Assembly: GCA_047495785.1 (NCBI GenBank) | Contig: JBLDXI010000021.1 | Location: 62,001-126,000, forward strand | Direction of reading: 5' to 3' | DNA: 64,000 nucleotides | Source: Lepidodermella squamata | Taxonomy: Eukaryota > Gastrotricha | Shown: in pieces, positions 23,159-36,354 of the stretch | Numbering within the stretch: the first letter of the stretch is position 1 | Layout of the letters: every line of letters starts with the position of its first letter | The notes under the pieces: generated by a model | The model's input: only the letters and a program-made list of their open reading frames with translations | Database searches by the model: none | What the model was told of the DNA's origin: nothing | Position numbers and translations under genes: made by a program

Positions 23159-25121
23159 TTACAAAATTACTATAGGTTTAGGAGGTTTTTTCTTCGCATT
23201 TTTCTTCCCAGATGAATCATGGAGAATAATTACATCGCTCGGATGGCATACTGGATTGCCCATTATTCTATCGAATCGCGCCGGATTACCATGTTTGCTC
23301 TTTTCATGCAGCGCCAGGGTGAACTCGGCTTTAAAATCGAGATCGCACAAATCACAGAGGAAGATATCGGAATTAGCTGCATCCGACAACCTTCTTTTCC
23401 GGCTGTTTCCACCCTCACTATCGACTTCTTCCACAGCTTCGCATTCATCTAAATGATCGTCAAGATCTTTGAGCGATAACTCGATATGCGCGCATTTCGG
23501 ACAAACGAACGCCTCGTTTCTGTGGTACGAATCAACATGAGTGTACAAATGAAACTTTGACCGCAAATTCGCAGTACAACCCTCCACGCCGCACTTATAC
23601 TCAACAATTTTACGACCTGGCATAAGGTGGTCAGAGGCAAAATGGTTCGACAACGCGCCCTGCGTCAGAAAATGAACGTCAACCGGGCAAGAATCGCAAT
23701 GGTAGGTCTCATAATGGTGAAATGCAGCCTTCCGGTGTTGTTTCAACACCTCGAAATCGTCGTATTTTTTCGTGCAAATTTGACAACTTCGTAAATTAAA
23801 CCGGTCTTTGTTGTTATTACACTTCAAATCAATGTGCGCTGATAGATCGAAAATCGACCGAAAATTTTGACAACAATCCACGCAAACAAAAGCGTGTTTG
23901 AAATGCCACCGATCGGCATGTTCTAGAAACGCGGTTTTATCGCGAAAAGCTGAGAGACACCCCTCAACAGAACACTTAAACTGCTGGAAGGCCTCAAGGA
24001 AAGGTTTATCAGGGTGCATTGATAACAAGTGCCGGTCTAAATCGGAATTCGAGGGCGTAATCACGCCGCAGTGACTGCAAACATGGTTGAGATACGTGTG
24101 TTTCGACTCGAGTAGATGAGTTCGAAGGCCGGTGAATGTTTTGTACGATTGATGGCAAACTTGACACGTCTTCAAATCCACCGATGAAATTGCGCAATTT
24201 TTTCGGTCCGAACAATATTGGAGGTGATCGTTGAGGTACTCGGCGGACGATAATTGAAGGTAACACCATTTACATACAAAAACTTGTGTGTTATGCCAAT
24301 CGAATGCGTGAGATACAAGCTTAGTTAGACTGAGGAAGACCGAATCGCAATCCTCCGCTGAACAATTCAGCCGGGGCAGTCCAGCTGTTGAAATTTTTTC
24401 ATGCTTATTTATCAAATGCCGCTTTAGTTCGGCATCAGATAACGCGACATAGAGGCAGTTTGAATCGGGGCAGTAAATTGAGGTATACTTGTGATTAAAT
24501 TGGTGCCGATGTTGCTGGAATGTTTCGAAATTATCGAAGGTAGGGCAACTCTCGCTGCAGGCTGAATGACACATTCTGCAGAACATGTGAACTTTTGCCA
24601 CGCTATCATTTGTGCTATTTCGAGGTTCGAGAGGGTGAGCAATGTCCATGTGGCGGATGTAAATTTCGTAGGAAGGGAAGTTGACCGGGAAAGGGCACGC
24701 CGTGCAGGTGAAACGCTCTTCCACCTTAACGATTCTCGGTTCTTCGATTTCTATTGAATTACACGTGCATTCAGGTTTAACGTCTACATTGGTCGAAATT
24801 GTCCTGAAAATTAAGAAAAAAATTATAAAAAATTTCAAAATGTCATGTTTTTCCCACCGTGGTTGATCAATGATTTCTATAGGTTCAGCTTTTGCTATAT
24901 TTAATCTGTAACCAGAAAGTAATTAAGAATTTTCAAGTAAAATTTGCGAAAAATTACCTTGAGGTGATCGAAATCGGCCGACCGCCAACCGGGACGAAAA
25001 CAATTTTTCCCGGCAATTTTCTGCGAAAATCGAAAATTTGTAGATTCGCCGGGTTCATGGAAACTAAAATAAATTACCTTACCACTGGGTTCGACCAGTT
25101 ATTTGGTGCTTTTTTACTCAT
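23159..25121 (-). CDS. ZnF-5: family C2H2 protein
   Basis: Four exons: 25121-25078, 25020-24958, 24905-24858 and 24803-23159, all phase 2, 599 residues. The 5' exons give MSKKAPNNW, then KLPGKIVFVPVGGRPIS, then KAEPIEIID, then VDVKPECTCNS. The family finger CTACPF...RHMDIAH is followed by super-repeats: CRMC with an extra Cys-rich insert, CSAEDC, CKWC; CQVC, CSVEGC, CVDC; CQIC, CGVEGC, CPKC. A final CDLC finger is near the C-terminus. An acceptor-like cgcag sits two bases upstream of ATG. It is likely a nuclear DNA-binding regulator. Its target is unknown. Confidence 0.86.
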
Positions 25122-25256
25122 AACTGCGTTTTTTGAAATGCCATAAATAATTTAAAAATTATCTAAATCGTAAAAGGCGAATTTTAGTGAGCAAAAATCA
25201 GTAAAAACCAGCAGAAATCGCAGAAAAATAGGAAAGTGTCAATTATTCGAATTTTT

Positions 25257-27508
25257 TTAGAAACAAGAATTGCTCATCGTATGAGCTCGATACTTTGACC
25301 AGAGAGCGAATTTAGCTTCGCACGTTCCACATCGAAATGTCTTCCTCAACGCAATGATTGCGTTCAGCTTCTCCTTCAAATTTTCGATGCGAAGTAAAAC
25401 CGAGTGACAAATCGACAAATGATTAGCTAAATTCTTCAAAGACTTGAAACTTTGATAGCACATGAAACAATCGTATTTGAAGGTTCTCTTGCTCTTCGTT
25501 TCGCATCGTTCCTCAAAATGACGCACCAAGTTTTTCCTCAACGCAAAGTTTTTGTCACATTTTCCGCAACAATGCCAATGACTGATAGGCTTTAGATTAT
25601 GTTCCTTTCTCAAGTGCTCCTTCAAAATGTCAACGTTACTGAAAGTTTTCGGGCAAATCTTGCAGCAAAACGCGAATAGGCAACGCTTGGAATGCTGGGC
25701 GAGTTTAGATTTATCCGCAAAGAAACTATCACAATTACTGCATTTTCCAAGGGCTAACACAACAGCGGGCGAATTTTCACGTTGTTCAGTAATTGAGATT
25801 TCATTCGATTGACTCGACAATCCCTGGCAAGCCGTCTTATGCGTTTCAAAATCAACGGAACTATAGGAAATCACGTAACAACACAGACAGACATGAGCAC
25901 CAACCCCGAGACACTGGTTGAGATGGCCCAGCAAATGATCGACAGATCGAAAAACGGAGCAACAACCTTTAACTGGGCAGTAAAACTCGGTTCTGTTCCA
26001 ATCTCCAATTCCATGAGTAGAGATCAGGTGGTTTCTCAACGCATCAGAGGAGACGAAAGGCATGGATTCGCATTTGTCGCAATGATACGCGTAGTAACAA
26101 TGGAAGTTTTCAGTGCGATGGGCGTTTAACAAATCAGTCCTAGGCGAAACGTGGGCACAAATGGCGCATTTAAGGACTGATAGCCGTCCATTATCGCAGA
26201 CCCTTGCGAAGTTGTGAGCCTTCAACTCTGTCTGACTTCGAAACATTTGACAGCAATGCCGGCATATAGCAGCTGTGGTTGGGTGGTACAGAGCAACGTG
26301 GATTTGAACGGCTAGTTTGCTGCGAAAAATTGACCCGCAACCCCGGACAGCGCATTTAAACTGGCCGTAAGGTCGATTAGTGATATAAGGATGGAACTGT
26401 TCAATGTGGCAATTCAACTCTTTGTCGGAAAGAGCAACACAACCGCAATTCTCGAGACCGCATACGAAATTCGAGTAGGTATGGCCCAATCTAGCCTGGT
26501 GCCTCCGAAGACCTTCGAAAGTGTTGAAAGAATCGTAGCAAATCTTGCAGGCTTTACAATTTCTTAAAAATTGAAGATTATCAACCTCGAAATTCGACTG
26601 AAAATGTTCGCTCAGTTTGATGAAGGAGTTGAATTGAATGAAGCATACGCGGCAAGCAAAAATTGACATTGGGTGCCATTTGGTGACATGAGAGACCAAT
26701 TTAGCACCAGTCATGAAGACGGAATCACAGTAGGTAGCTGAGCAGCGAAAGGAGGAGTTTGTGCTAAATAACATTCCTTTATGAGCTAATTCGAGATGAG
26801 TTTTCAAGTCATATTCGGACATTGCGGTGAAAATGCAATGAGAATCCGGGCAATGATAGGTCGTGTAGAAATGGCCGCTTGCAACTCGATGGGCTTGAAA
26901 TTTGCTGAATTCGTTAAAACGCGACTGGCAGAGCTTGCAATACATGTCAGATGATTCATTTCGTAGAGCATCAAGCTGGAGAGTCCAGTGAGCTGTACTC
27001 ATGTGGCGTAAATAAATGTCGCGGGTAGGAAATTCGACTGGAAAATGGCAAAATCTGCACATAAAACGCTGCCCAATTTCAATCAAATCCTGCTCTTCTG
27101 GTTTTGAAGTCGAATTTTCATGATTGCAAGCACACTCGGGCTTGATTGAAGCAAAATTCACCGATAAGCAGCTGGTTAAAGAAATAACAATTTAATGGCA
27201 ATCAAAAATGGTAACTCGAATATACCAGGACTTTTGAGGTGGATTAGCAGCGATTTCGACAGGTTCAGCTTTCGGCGTAATGCAGCTGTTAATAAAAAAC
27301 TTGGAAAAGTTCAAATCAATAGAATACAATACCTCGTAGCGACTCGATCGACTTTTGGGGCAGGGCGTGTGCCAACTGGCACAAGAATTAATTTTTTCGT
27401 ACCAGACGATTGAGACTCTCTTAAAATTATAAAATGGAAAATTAGAAAAAATTCAAATAGAGCGGCGTAAAAATACCTGCAGAAGATTGTTACTGATTTG
27501 CCAGCCAT
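25257..27508 (-). CDS. ZnF-6: family C2H2 protein
   Basis: Four exons: 27508-27477, 27419-27333, 27285-27226 and 27171-25257, all phase 2, 697 residues. The N-terminal motifs are MAGKSVTIF, KLILVPVGTRPAP, PKAEPVEIAA and IKPECACN. The family finger is CRFCHF...RHMSTAH, with Pro replaced by His. Super-repeats follow: CKLC, CSATYC, CRVC; CKIC, CAVRGC, CRHC; CAIC, CPVKGC, CLCC. A C-terminal group of about five further fingers ends with CGTCEAKFALWSKYRAH, related to the C-termini of ZnF-7 to ZnF-9 and ZnF-11. Only 115 bp separate its start from the stop of ZnF-7. Confidence 0.86.
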
Positions 27509-27623
27509 TGCGAGAATACTTTTTTCATTACAAAAATATCTATACGCAAAGGGACATTTTTAAAATGCAATATTTTTGAAATATTTGCAACAAAATGATA
27601 CAACAGCAGTATCACTTCTTTAT

Positions 27624-30236
27624 TCAAGAGATATCACTGCGTTTTTTCGGGCAACTTCGCAGGAGAACGTGCTTCCGATAGGCCAGCCATCGCTTAAAAC
27701 GCTGGCCACATGCTTCGCAGCGATGAATCTTAAATTGTTCCCTGTACGAGAAAACCTTCGGGCCAAGACTACGGAAGTGAACAGTTGATTTATGCTTGGC
27801 AAGTTGCTTTTCCAGTTTAAAAATATCGCCACATAGCGGGCATTTGAATTCGAAATCCGCTGAATAACACGGTTTTTTACGATGCTTTATCCGGCCATGC
27901 CTTGACCTGAAGCGCTTGCCGCATTTTCCACAACTATACGCATACCGCTTGGGGTTCGTTTTCGTCGAGCGACTGGTGGTCATTTGTACGGAATGCAAGG
28001 AAAACAAGTGATTTATCAAAACAGCTTTACACCGAAAACCATTGCCGCAGACTGGACAACGATGCTTCGAGTCTTCGGGATCACAGGGCCGCTCTTGGTG
28101 ATGCATCAAGTCCGTCTTATTCCAGAAACGCTTCTCACATCGTTCACAGCGATACTGACATTTAGTAATTCTTTTGGCGCAAGTTTTACGATGAGCTTCA
28201 AAATTGCCCCGCACATAAATTTCCCCGCAATAACTACATTTGATCTCGTTCTTAGGAAGCGCATTTTGCAAACGCTTTTCGAAACGTACAATTTCAACGT
28301 GATTCACCGATAAGTGAACTTCTTGTTCTTTTCGAGTAAATGAAATGTACGCGCAGTGAGGACATAGGAAGATCTGAAACTTGTGGCAGTCATTGACATG
28401 GCGAGCCAAGTGATTTCGAGACCTCAACACGGCACAACAACCTTTCACCGGGCAGAAATTTTCGCAATCCTGCCATTCCAACGACTCGTGTACTGCGGTG
28501 TAGTGCTTTTTCAGCAAATCAGGCGACAGAAAATACAAGTCATTCGGGCAAATTTCGCAGTGATAGGTGAAGTAACAGTGAAAATTGACCATACGATGAC
28601 GGCTCCAGCCGACTGGCTGCCTTTTCCTTTCATTGCAAATGATACATGTGTTCGGGCCATGGCGCTCATTGGAGTCGAAAAGGCACCCTCTCCCACTCAA
28701 ATGGAGTGAAACATCATTAGGGTTAGCAAGCACTTGGCCACAATATTTGCATGGGGTACCCTCGTCTTTATGCCACGAAGAAGCATGATTCAAGAGGCCT
28801 GAGATATCGCGAAAGACCGATGAGCAGCCTTTAACGCTACAGCGGAAATGGCCGTAAGGTTGAAGGGGCAGATCGGGATGAACTCTCCTCAAATGCTCAT
28901 CCAAATCGAAATTCGAATGACAGATATAGGTACAATGACTGCAGACAAAATTGAGGTAGAAATGTCTGTCTCTCTTCTTATGATCTTCCAGACTTTCAAA
29001 AGAAGCGCACGAATTGCCGCAAATTTTACATGACGTAAAATCTTTTGAAAATTCGTCAGCGCTTTGGCCGTGCTGGCAACAAATGAAATGATTTTTCAGT
29101 TTATTTATCGACTCGAATCCCAGGAAGCAAAAGCGACAAGTGTAGCCCGAAGTCGGATGCCAGCTATTGATATGAGCAATCAACTTAGCCCCTGTGAAGA
29201 GAACCGAATCGCAACCTTTTGCAACACATCTGAGCTTCGAAAGGTTCTGAATAGAAATTTCCTGATGCTCGGCAACCACATGTTGAATTAGGCCATCTTC
29301 GCTTAAAGCGAGGAATGAGCATTTCAGGGATGGGCAATGATAGGAAGTGTACCAGTGGTTCAGTTTAGCTCGATGGGCTTCAAATCTCGCGAAAATGTTG
29401 AAAGAAAAAGGATTGCTGAGTTCCAACGATGGGAAACAATTCCGGCAGATCATGGGGGTTTCAACCAATTCAACTTTCTGCTGAATACTCGAATCTGGAA
29501 CAAGCGGATGGGCTGTGTCCAAGTGTCGCACCAGCATGTCATGCGTTGGGAATCGGATCAAGCAACGAGTGCATGAAAATTCTTGCTCCACCTTAACCAC
29601 AGTCACATCATCTTCGCTTTCTAACGCTGAATTACTGTTCTGAAGATCGGAAAACTTATAGGGTGGATGATTAGCATTATCAGCCGACCGAATAACAGGA
29701 TTATTTTCAACAGCTGGCCTATTTCCAACATTAACAGGCCGAAAACACCTTGTTTCATGACAAATGATTAAAAAAGAACAATTCGAAAATAGAATATTAC
29801 CTTATAATAGGCCTGATCGGTATGTGTCTCTGCGCAGTGGCCGACTCAATTTGATCGGGTTCGACGATTCGAAGTTCATCCTCATCACGAGACCGCTGAT
29901 TTGAGGGTTTGCTGCAAATGCATTCAGGCTTGACAACAACATTTCCAATGACGCTAAATTAGATTAATTCAGTTTTTACAAGCTTTTTTTAGCATTTTTC
30001 GATAAAATTACCGCTGTTGGATATTTAAATATCCATCAATTTCTACAGGTTCATCCTTGGGAGGCGGTAGCAAGTTGTTGGCAATTTGGTTTGCAGGTCT
30101 TGAAGAAACGAGAATCCCACCAGGAGTAACAATTATAACGCCTTTATCTCGCCTAATCAAATTTCAATTAAGGAAGAAAATGACGGTCAAGTTCCGAACA
30201 ATACCTTATCAAGTTATCGGACACTTGGCTTCGCAT
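27624..30236 (-). CDS. ZnF-7: family C2H2 protein, close sister of ZnF-9
   Basis: Four exons: 30236-30205, 30152-30012, 29953-29801 and 29748-27624, all phase 2, 816 residues. It starts MRSQVSDN. Exon 2 holds both VIIVTPGGILVSS and KDEPVEID. Exon 3 holds VVVKPECICS and exon 4 starts CFRPVNVGNRP. An unusual first finger (CTRCLI, RHLDTAH) is followed by super-repeats and a C-terminal block of paired fingers of the type YRCERCEKRFWNKTDL. The end is CEACGQRFKRWLAYRKHV. The stop codon TGA overlaps an AATAAA signal at 27624-27619. An acceptor-like atttacag lies 15 bases upstream of ATG. Confidence 0.87.
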
Positions 30237-30965
30237 ACTCTCGAATTAGCGCTGTAAATTTCGATCGATTCACATTTTACGACTTATGAGGCATGAGGTA
30301 TCATTGGTATGAAAGACTACGACCATTTCACACAAAATTAAAAGACCTAGAAAAATCAGCAAGAGCATTGAAGAGCATTGCAAAATTGTGAAAATCGGTT
30401 TCTTGCATAGCATTGAAAGGCTAAAAAAGCCACCAAGGGTGCTTTCCGAGTTTGTGGCTTTTTCATTTTCCCAACACCTTTTTTCATCTAACTGCGAACT
30501 CGATTAATGCAATAATTCCGCGAAAAATGACCTTTTGAATCAATTAATTTCATATTTTTCTCTTCGTGTTCTTATCCGCCCAACATTTTCAAAGGTTATT
30601 CGATGATAGCCACTCCTACTAACATGGTCTGGTTCTCTAACATAGCGGAAAATGGTTCAACAAGCCCAAAGTAGGATTCCCAAGCTCAAGCTAATATAGT
30701 CGAAAAAACGAACATGATCATATTTGGATGGTCTGTAAAACCATAAACATGATGAGTTTCCCAACAAGGTTAGATGGAAAAAGATTCGGACGAAAAAAAA
30801 CGGAAAACCGGGTTAAATTTAGCTATTCATCTTACCCCACGTGTTACTATCAATCGACCAGTTCATTCGAAGTCAATTTTAATATATCTATGCGTAAAGA
30901 TTCAATGGTTTCGCAATATATTTCATTCCTATTATAATCAACAAAATTATAAATTTGAAGTCTAA
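30237..30965. other. spacer between ZnF-8 and ZnF-7
   Basis: A 729-base gap, one of the longest inside the array. It should contain the 3' UTR of ZnF-8 and the promoter of ZnF-7. No convincing gene is seen. Confidence 0.4.
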
Positions 30966-33515
30966 TCAGCGATTAATTTGCGTTTCTTTAAGGCACGCCC
31001 GTCGAATAACATGATATCGATAGGCCAGCCATCGCTTGAACCGATAACCACACGTTGCGCACCGGAAGATTTTGAAACATTCTCTGTAGGCTGATCTCCT
31101 CGAACTCGAACGAACGGGATGAACAATAAGCCTGTGCCGGTGAAGCAAATTCTTGTACTTGAAAACATCGTCGCAAATTGAGCAGCGAAACTTGAAATCC
31201 GCTGAATCACAAGGTTTCGAAGCATGACCGCTCAACCGCGACCTTGTTTCGAAGTATTTGCCGCATTTGTCGCAACGAAACCCCCAGCGATTAGCATTTT
31301 GACTATCACACCGTTTACCCTTAGGATGTTTGACTTTCGTTGAAAGCTTCACAGAATGAGACATTATCAAGTGATTTCTCAGGTGACCTTTCTTCATGTA
31401 GGCCTTCCAGCAAATCGGGCAACGATTTTTATAGTCTCCAGGGTCACAAGGCTGCTTTTGATGGGCTAAAAATTTGCCTTTCGTCATCAAGTACTTGCCG
31501 CATTTTTCGCACGTATAACCACCTTTCGCAGATTTCTGACGGCAGATATTACAATTAGAAGGGTATTCCTCCAGTTTCTTCTGAGAATAGCTTAGTTTAC
31601 ATGTCGAACATGTGACTTTGTGAGCTGAGCCTTTGAGAGCAATCGAATCTTTTTCAGTTTTAATTCGCTTGTCGCAGTGTTTGCAATCTTGCGACGAATT
31701 TTCCACGGAACACATTGATGAATGCTCGTCCACTTCTTTCTGATCGAAGCCAAAGAACGAACAGCGCGAGCATAGATAAACCTGATTCTTGTGGTTGTCA
31801 AACACGTGACGCTCCAGGTGATTTCGACATTGCAAAACGGCACAACAGCCCTTCATCGGGCAGAAAAATTCGCGACTTTGCCACTCTTCTTCCTTGTGTT
31901 CAGTCTCGTAATGCTGCTTAAGATAAACAGGCGACAGATGATACAAGTCTTTTGGGCAAATTTCGCAGTGATAGGTGAAGTAGCAGTGAAGATGAGCCAT
32001 ACGATGCGGGCTCACCGTTCTTCCATGTTTCATTTTGACATTACAAACGAAGCATTGACTGAGGTAGTGCCGCTCCAAATCATCAACAAAACGATTTTTC
32101 AAATGATACTCAACGTCTTTAGGGTTGAGGAAAACTTCAGCGCAACAATTGCAGGTGTAAACCTGGTGTTTATGCCACTTTGTAATGTGACGGGAAAGAC
32201 CTGTGATATCGCGGAAAATAGTCGAACAGCCCGGGATGCTACACCGAAATTGGCCGTAGGGTTGATGCGGAAGATCAGGATGAGATTTTCTCAAATGCTC
32301 GTCCAGTTCAAAATTCGAAAGACCGACAAAGCGACAATGGCTACAAGCAAAAATGAGGTAGAAATGGCCGAATTCTCTCTTATGGTCCTTCAGACTGTCG
32401 AACGATTCGCATGAATTACAGCAAATTTTACACCTTAGCAAGTCCTTCGACGACTCATCGGCCGTTTTCCCGAAATCGCAAAATAGAAAATGACCTTCGA
32501 GTTGATACAACGCCATGAATGGTCGAAGGCAGAAACGGCAGGTGTAGCCTGAAATCGGATGCCAGTCACTGATATGGACGGCCAATTTTTCAAGACTCAA
32601 GAAAATCGAATCGCAGCCTTTTGTTACACATCTGAACTTTAGAAAGGGTCCCGCAGGATATTCTTTGTATTTACTAGTCAAATGCATGTTGAGCTCATCC
32701 TCTGTTACTCCAAAAAATTGACATCCTACGGCCGGGCAGTGGTAAGATGTATAGTAGTGGTTCATCTCAGCTCGATGAGCGGCAAATTTTCTGAAATCTT
32801 GGAATGAAGGCACTTTGCGACCACCCGGCAATGATTGGCATATTCGACAAATCATGAAATTATTCGATTCTTCATCCGGCTGATTTTGCTGGCAAAATCC
32901 AGTAGAATCGATAGGATGGGCGGTCTCCACGTGTCGCATGTAAATTTCATGCGTTGGAAAGCGGACTTCAATAGGGCAAGTTTTGCAAATGAATTCCTGT
33001 TCCACCTTAACGATTGGTAGTAAATCATTCTGAATAACGCTTCCGCTGGTTTTATCTGTATGAAGCTGGTTGGAACGTTTAGAATCAGGGCGATTAACAA
33101 CACTGACAGGCCGAAAAGACCTGTTGAAAGAATATTAGAAATAATTAGGAAAATTATCCAAATAATACCTTATCACAGGTTTACATGGTGAAACAGTAGA
33201 AATTGAGTTGTTCGATTCATGCTGATTGACACGAGATTCCTCACACAACGTATCACTCGAAGAGCTGTAGCAAATAAACGTAACAATAAATATTATCTAA
33301 AACGATTAAAGCCTATTTACCTTTTCGCCGCATTGAAATTGCTTTCGACAGGTTCAGATTTCGTAGGAACAACACTATAACAAAAAAAACTCAGCCTATT
33401 CATTTCCTCTCAAAAAAATAATTTACTTTTTAGCAACAACGTTTGATGCTGGTCGAACGCCAACTGGCACGAAAATGATTTTACCTGAAGTCAACGGTTG
33501 GGACTTCCTATTCAT
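30966..33515 (-). CDS. ZnF-8: family C2H2 protein, more diverged
   Basis: Four exons: 33515-33427, 33374-33321, 33264-33169 and 33120-30966, all phase 2, 797 residues. Exon 1 joins the start and the motif (MNRKSQPL, GKIIFVPVGVRPAS), so the usual first intron is missing. Exon 2 carries TKSEPVES. Exon 3 ends SPCKPVIR and lacks the KPECxC motif. Exon 4 starts SFRPVSVVNRP. The first finger is CKTCPI...RHVETAH. One early finger has lost its second His (HLTSKYK). The C-terminal fingers and the ending CATCGYRFKRWLAYRYHV match ZnF-7 and ZnF-9. An acceptor-like tttcaag sits two bases upstream of ATG. Confidence 0.86.
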
Positions 33516-33744
33516 AACTTGAAAATTCAAAAAATTAAACTTCGAGAATGAATTAACAATACCTACTTGGCAGAATTCGGCAGAGGCAAGTCCAACATGG
33601 AATGAATCACTCTTTCATTATCCGGGTGAAAAAAAAACAATTTTAACGAGACTAAGTAAAATCAACAATAGTTATTCATTGTTATTTGAATACAGCAACA
33701 ACATGGTAAAAAATTTATTTATCTTTTTTATAAGATGAAAGAGT
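33516..33744. other. spacer between ZnF-9 and ZnF-8
   Basis: A 229-base AT-rich gap. No gene is seen. Confidence 0.4.
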
Positions 33745-36210
33745 TTAGAGGCAGCTTCGCAAGCGAACGTGTTTTCGATAGGCCAGCCATCGCTTGAAAC
33801 GGCGGCCGCATGCTTCGCAACGATGAATCTTGAATTGCTCTCTGTACATGAACATCCTTGGACCAAAAATGCGGAAGTGAACTGTTGATTTGTGCTTGGC
33901 GAGTTGATTTTCCAGTTTGAAAATATCGCCGCAAAGTGAGCATTTAAATTGAAAATCAGCAGAGCTACACGGCTTTAACCGATGCTTCCTCAAGCTAGAC
34001 CTTGTCATGTAGACCTTGCCGCATGTGCCGCAACGAAAAACACTGCTATTCTGGTTATGGACATCTAATCGCTTCAAATTCAGGTTAGCCAAGCCATTGG
34101 TCATTTGTACGGAATGCAATGAAAGCAAATGATTTCTCAGAACTCCTTTTCTCAGAAAAATGTTGCCGCAGACTGGACAGCGAAATTTCACGTTTTCAGG
34201 ATCGCACGGCCGCTGTTGATGTTTTGCCAATTTCGCTTTTTTCCAGAAATACTTGCCACATTTTTCGCAGCGAAATCGACCTTTAACAGGTTTCCTGTGG
34301 CCAATTATACGTTTTTCCTTATATTTGATGGGCACATGCATTTTTCGGCTATCATTTGCCACAGTTTCCATGTGAACACCCGACAAGTGTGCCTCGTAGT
34401 CCTTCGAAGTGGAGGAAAAGAACGCGCAGTGAGAACATAAGAAGATCCGAGTCTTGTGGCAGTCGCGAACATGGCGACCTAGGTGATTTCGCGACTTTAA
34501 AACGGCACAACAGCCCTCCACTGGGCAAAAAACTTCGCTGTTCTGCCATTCTAACGATTCGTGTGCAGTAGTGTAGTGTTGTTTCAGCAAATCAGACGAC
34601 AGATAATACAAGTCATTCGGGCAAATTTCGCAGTGATAGGTGAAGTAACAGTGAAAATTGATCGTACGATGGCGGCTCCAGCCGAATTTCACCCTGTTGG
34701 TTTTCGTGCAAACGATACATTCATCGTTTGGGCCATTCCTCTCATTGGCGTCGAAAAGGCACCCCCTCCCACTCAAATGGAGTGAAACATCACTAGGATT
34801 ACCAAGTACTTGGCCACAATATTTGCATGGGGAACCCTCGTCTTTATGCCACGAAGATGCATGATTTACGAGGCCTGGGACATCGCGAAAGACCGAGGAA
34901 CATCCTTTAATGCTACAGCGGAATTGGCCGTACGGTTGAGGGGGCAGATCAGGATGAACTTTCCTCAAATGCTCATCCAACTCGAAATTTGAATGACCGA
35001 TAAAGTTACAGTGGCTGCACGCGAAATTGAGGTAGAAATGGCCTAATTGATTTTTATGCTCGTCCAGAATATTAAAACATGTAAAGGAAGTATTGCATAT
35101 TTTACACGAAAGCAAATCTCTCCATGACTTGTCTGCCGCTTTCCCGAATTGGCAAATTAAAAAGTGAGTTTCAAGATGGGCCAGCCCTCTGAATCCCCGA
35201 AAACAGAAACGACAAGCGTAGCCCGAGAGCGGATGTTTTTCTCTTAAATGGGCGAACAATTTAGGTTCATCAAAGAAAATGGAATTGCAACTCCTCGCTA
35301 CACATTCTAGCCTTGGATGCCTTTCGACAGGAATACCGTTGTGTTTAGCATTCACATGTTCGGTTAAATCGTTTTCGACCAAAGCGACAAATCGACATTT
35401 TAGGACTGGGCAATGGTAAGATGTACAAATGTGGTTATTTCCAACACGATTCCCATCTAGTTCGACGAAATCCTCAGGAATTCTCGCTGTTGAATCTGTC
35501 TGAATTATTCGCTCATTCTCCCTAGGACGAACAGGACGATTAGGCTGGATAGGATGAACAGTGTCCAGATGCCGAACGTAAATCTCATGCGATGGGAAAC
35601 TTCGGCGGACAGGGCACAAGGTGCAGAAATATTCGCATGCCACCCCAGTGACAGTCAGATCATCATCATCAGCTGTGTTTCTGCTCTGCTGATTATAATC
35701 TGGACGCTTTTCAACTATATTTGGTCTAAAAGACCTGTTAAAAACAATTAGGAAATAAAAACAAAAAATTTTGAAAGCGAATAATACCTAATAATTGGCT
35801 TATTGATCGGTTCATTTCGAGGGGCTCGAACGATTCGAAATTCTTCCTCATCCCTAGACTCCTCGAGGCTGTTGCAAACGCATTCCGGCTTGATGTCACA
35901 GTTTCCTACATCAATCCTGTACAAAAATTGGAAAATGAATTTTTCCATAATTATTTGCGTTTTTGAGTCATATTACCCTCGACTGGTATGGGCATTGCTG
36001 TCAATTTCAATCGGTTCGACTTTGGGGAGCAGTAGCAATTTATTGCCATTCTGACTGGATGAACTCGATGCGACAAGAACCCTGCCAGGAACAACAATTA
36101 TCACGCCGTTTTTGACAGGTGGCTCGGGTCTACAGAAAAACATCGGATTATAGTGACGACTAGAGCTCTGAAAAGTACCTGGTGGAATTATTAGGCACCC
36201 GGCTCCGCAT
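33745..36210 (-). CDS. ZnF-9: family C2H2 protein, close sister of ZnF-7
   Basis: Four exons: 36210-36179, 36129-35977, 35916-35788 and 35734-33745, all phase 2, 767 residues. The motifs are MRSRVPNNS; VIIVVPGRVLVASS with KVEPIEIDS in one exon; CDIKPECVCN; and SFRPNIVEKRP. The exon plan is the same as ZnF-7. The family finger CTLCPV...RHLDTVH is followed by super-repeats and paired C-terminal fingers, ending CEACGRRFKRWLAYRKHV. The first super-repeat has lost its leading CxxC finger. The DNA is nearly identical to ZnF-7 in patches. An acceptor-like cttttag lies five bases upstream of ATG. Confidence 0.87.
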
Positions 36211-36354
36211 TGGCGCTAAAAGTGCCTCTATCCATACATCGAGAGAATATCGACAGGTAAACTTAGAATTAAAAAAATTCTATAAAAAATGAGATGCATT
36301 GATTAGAAAATTATACTGTTAAAAACATCAAAAAATCAACAGCTTAACAACCAG

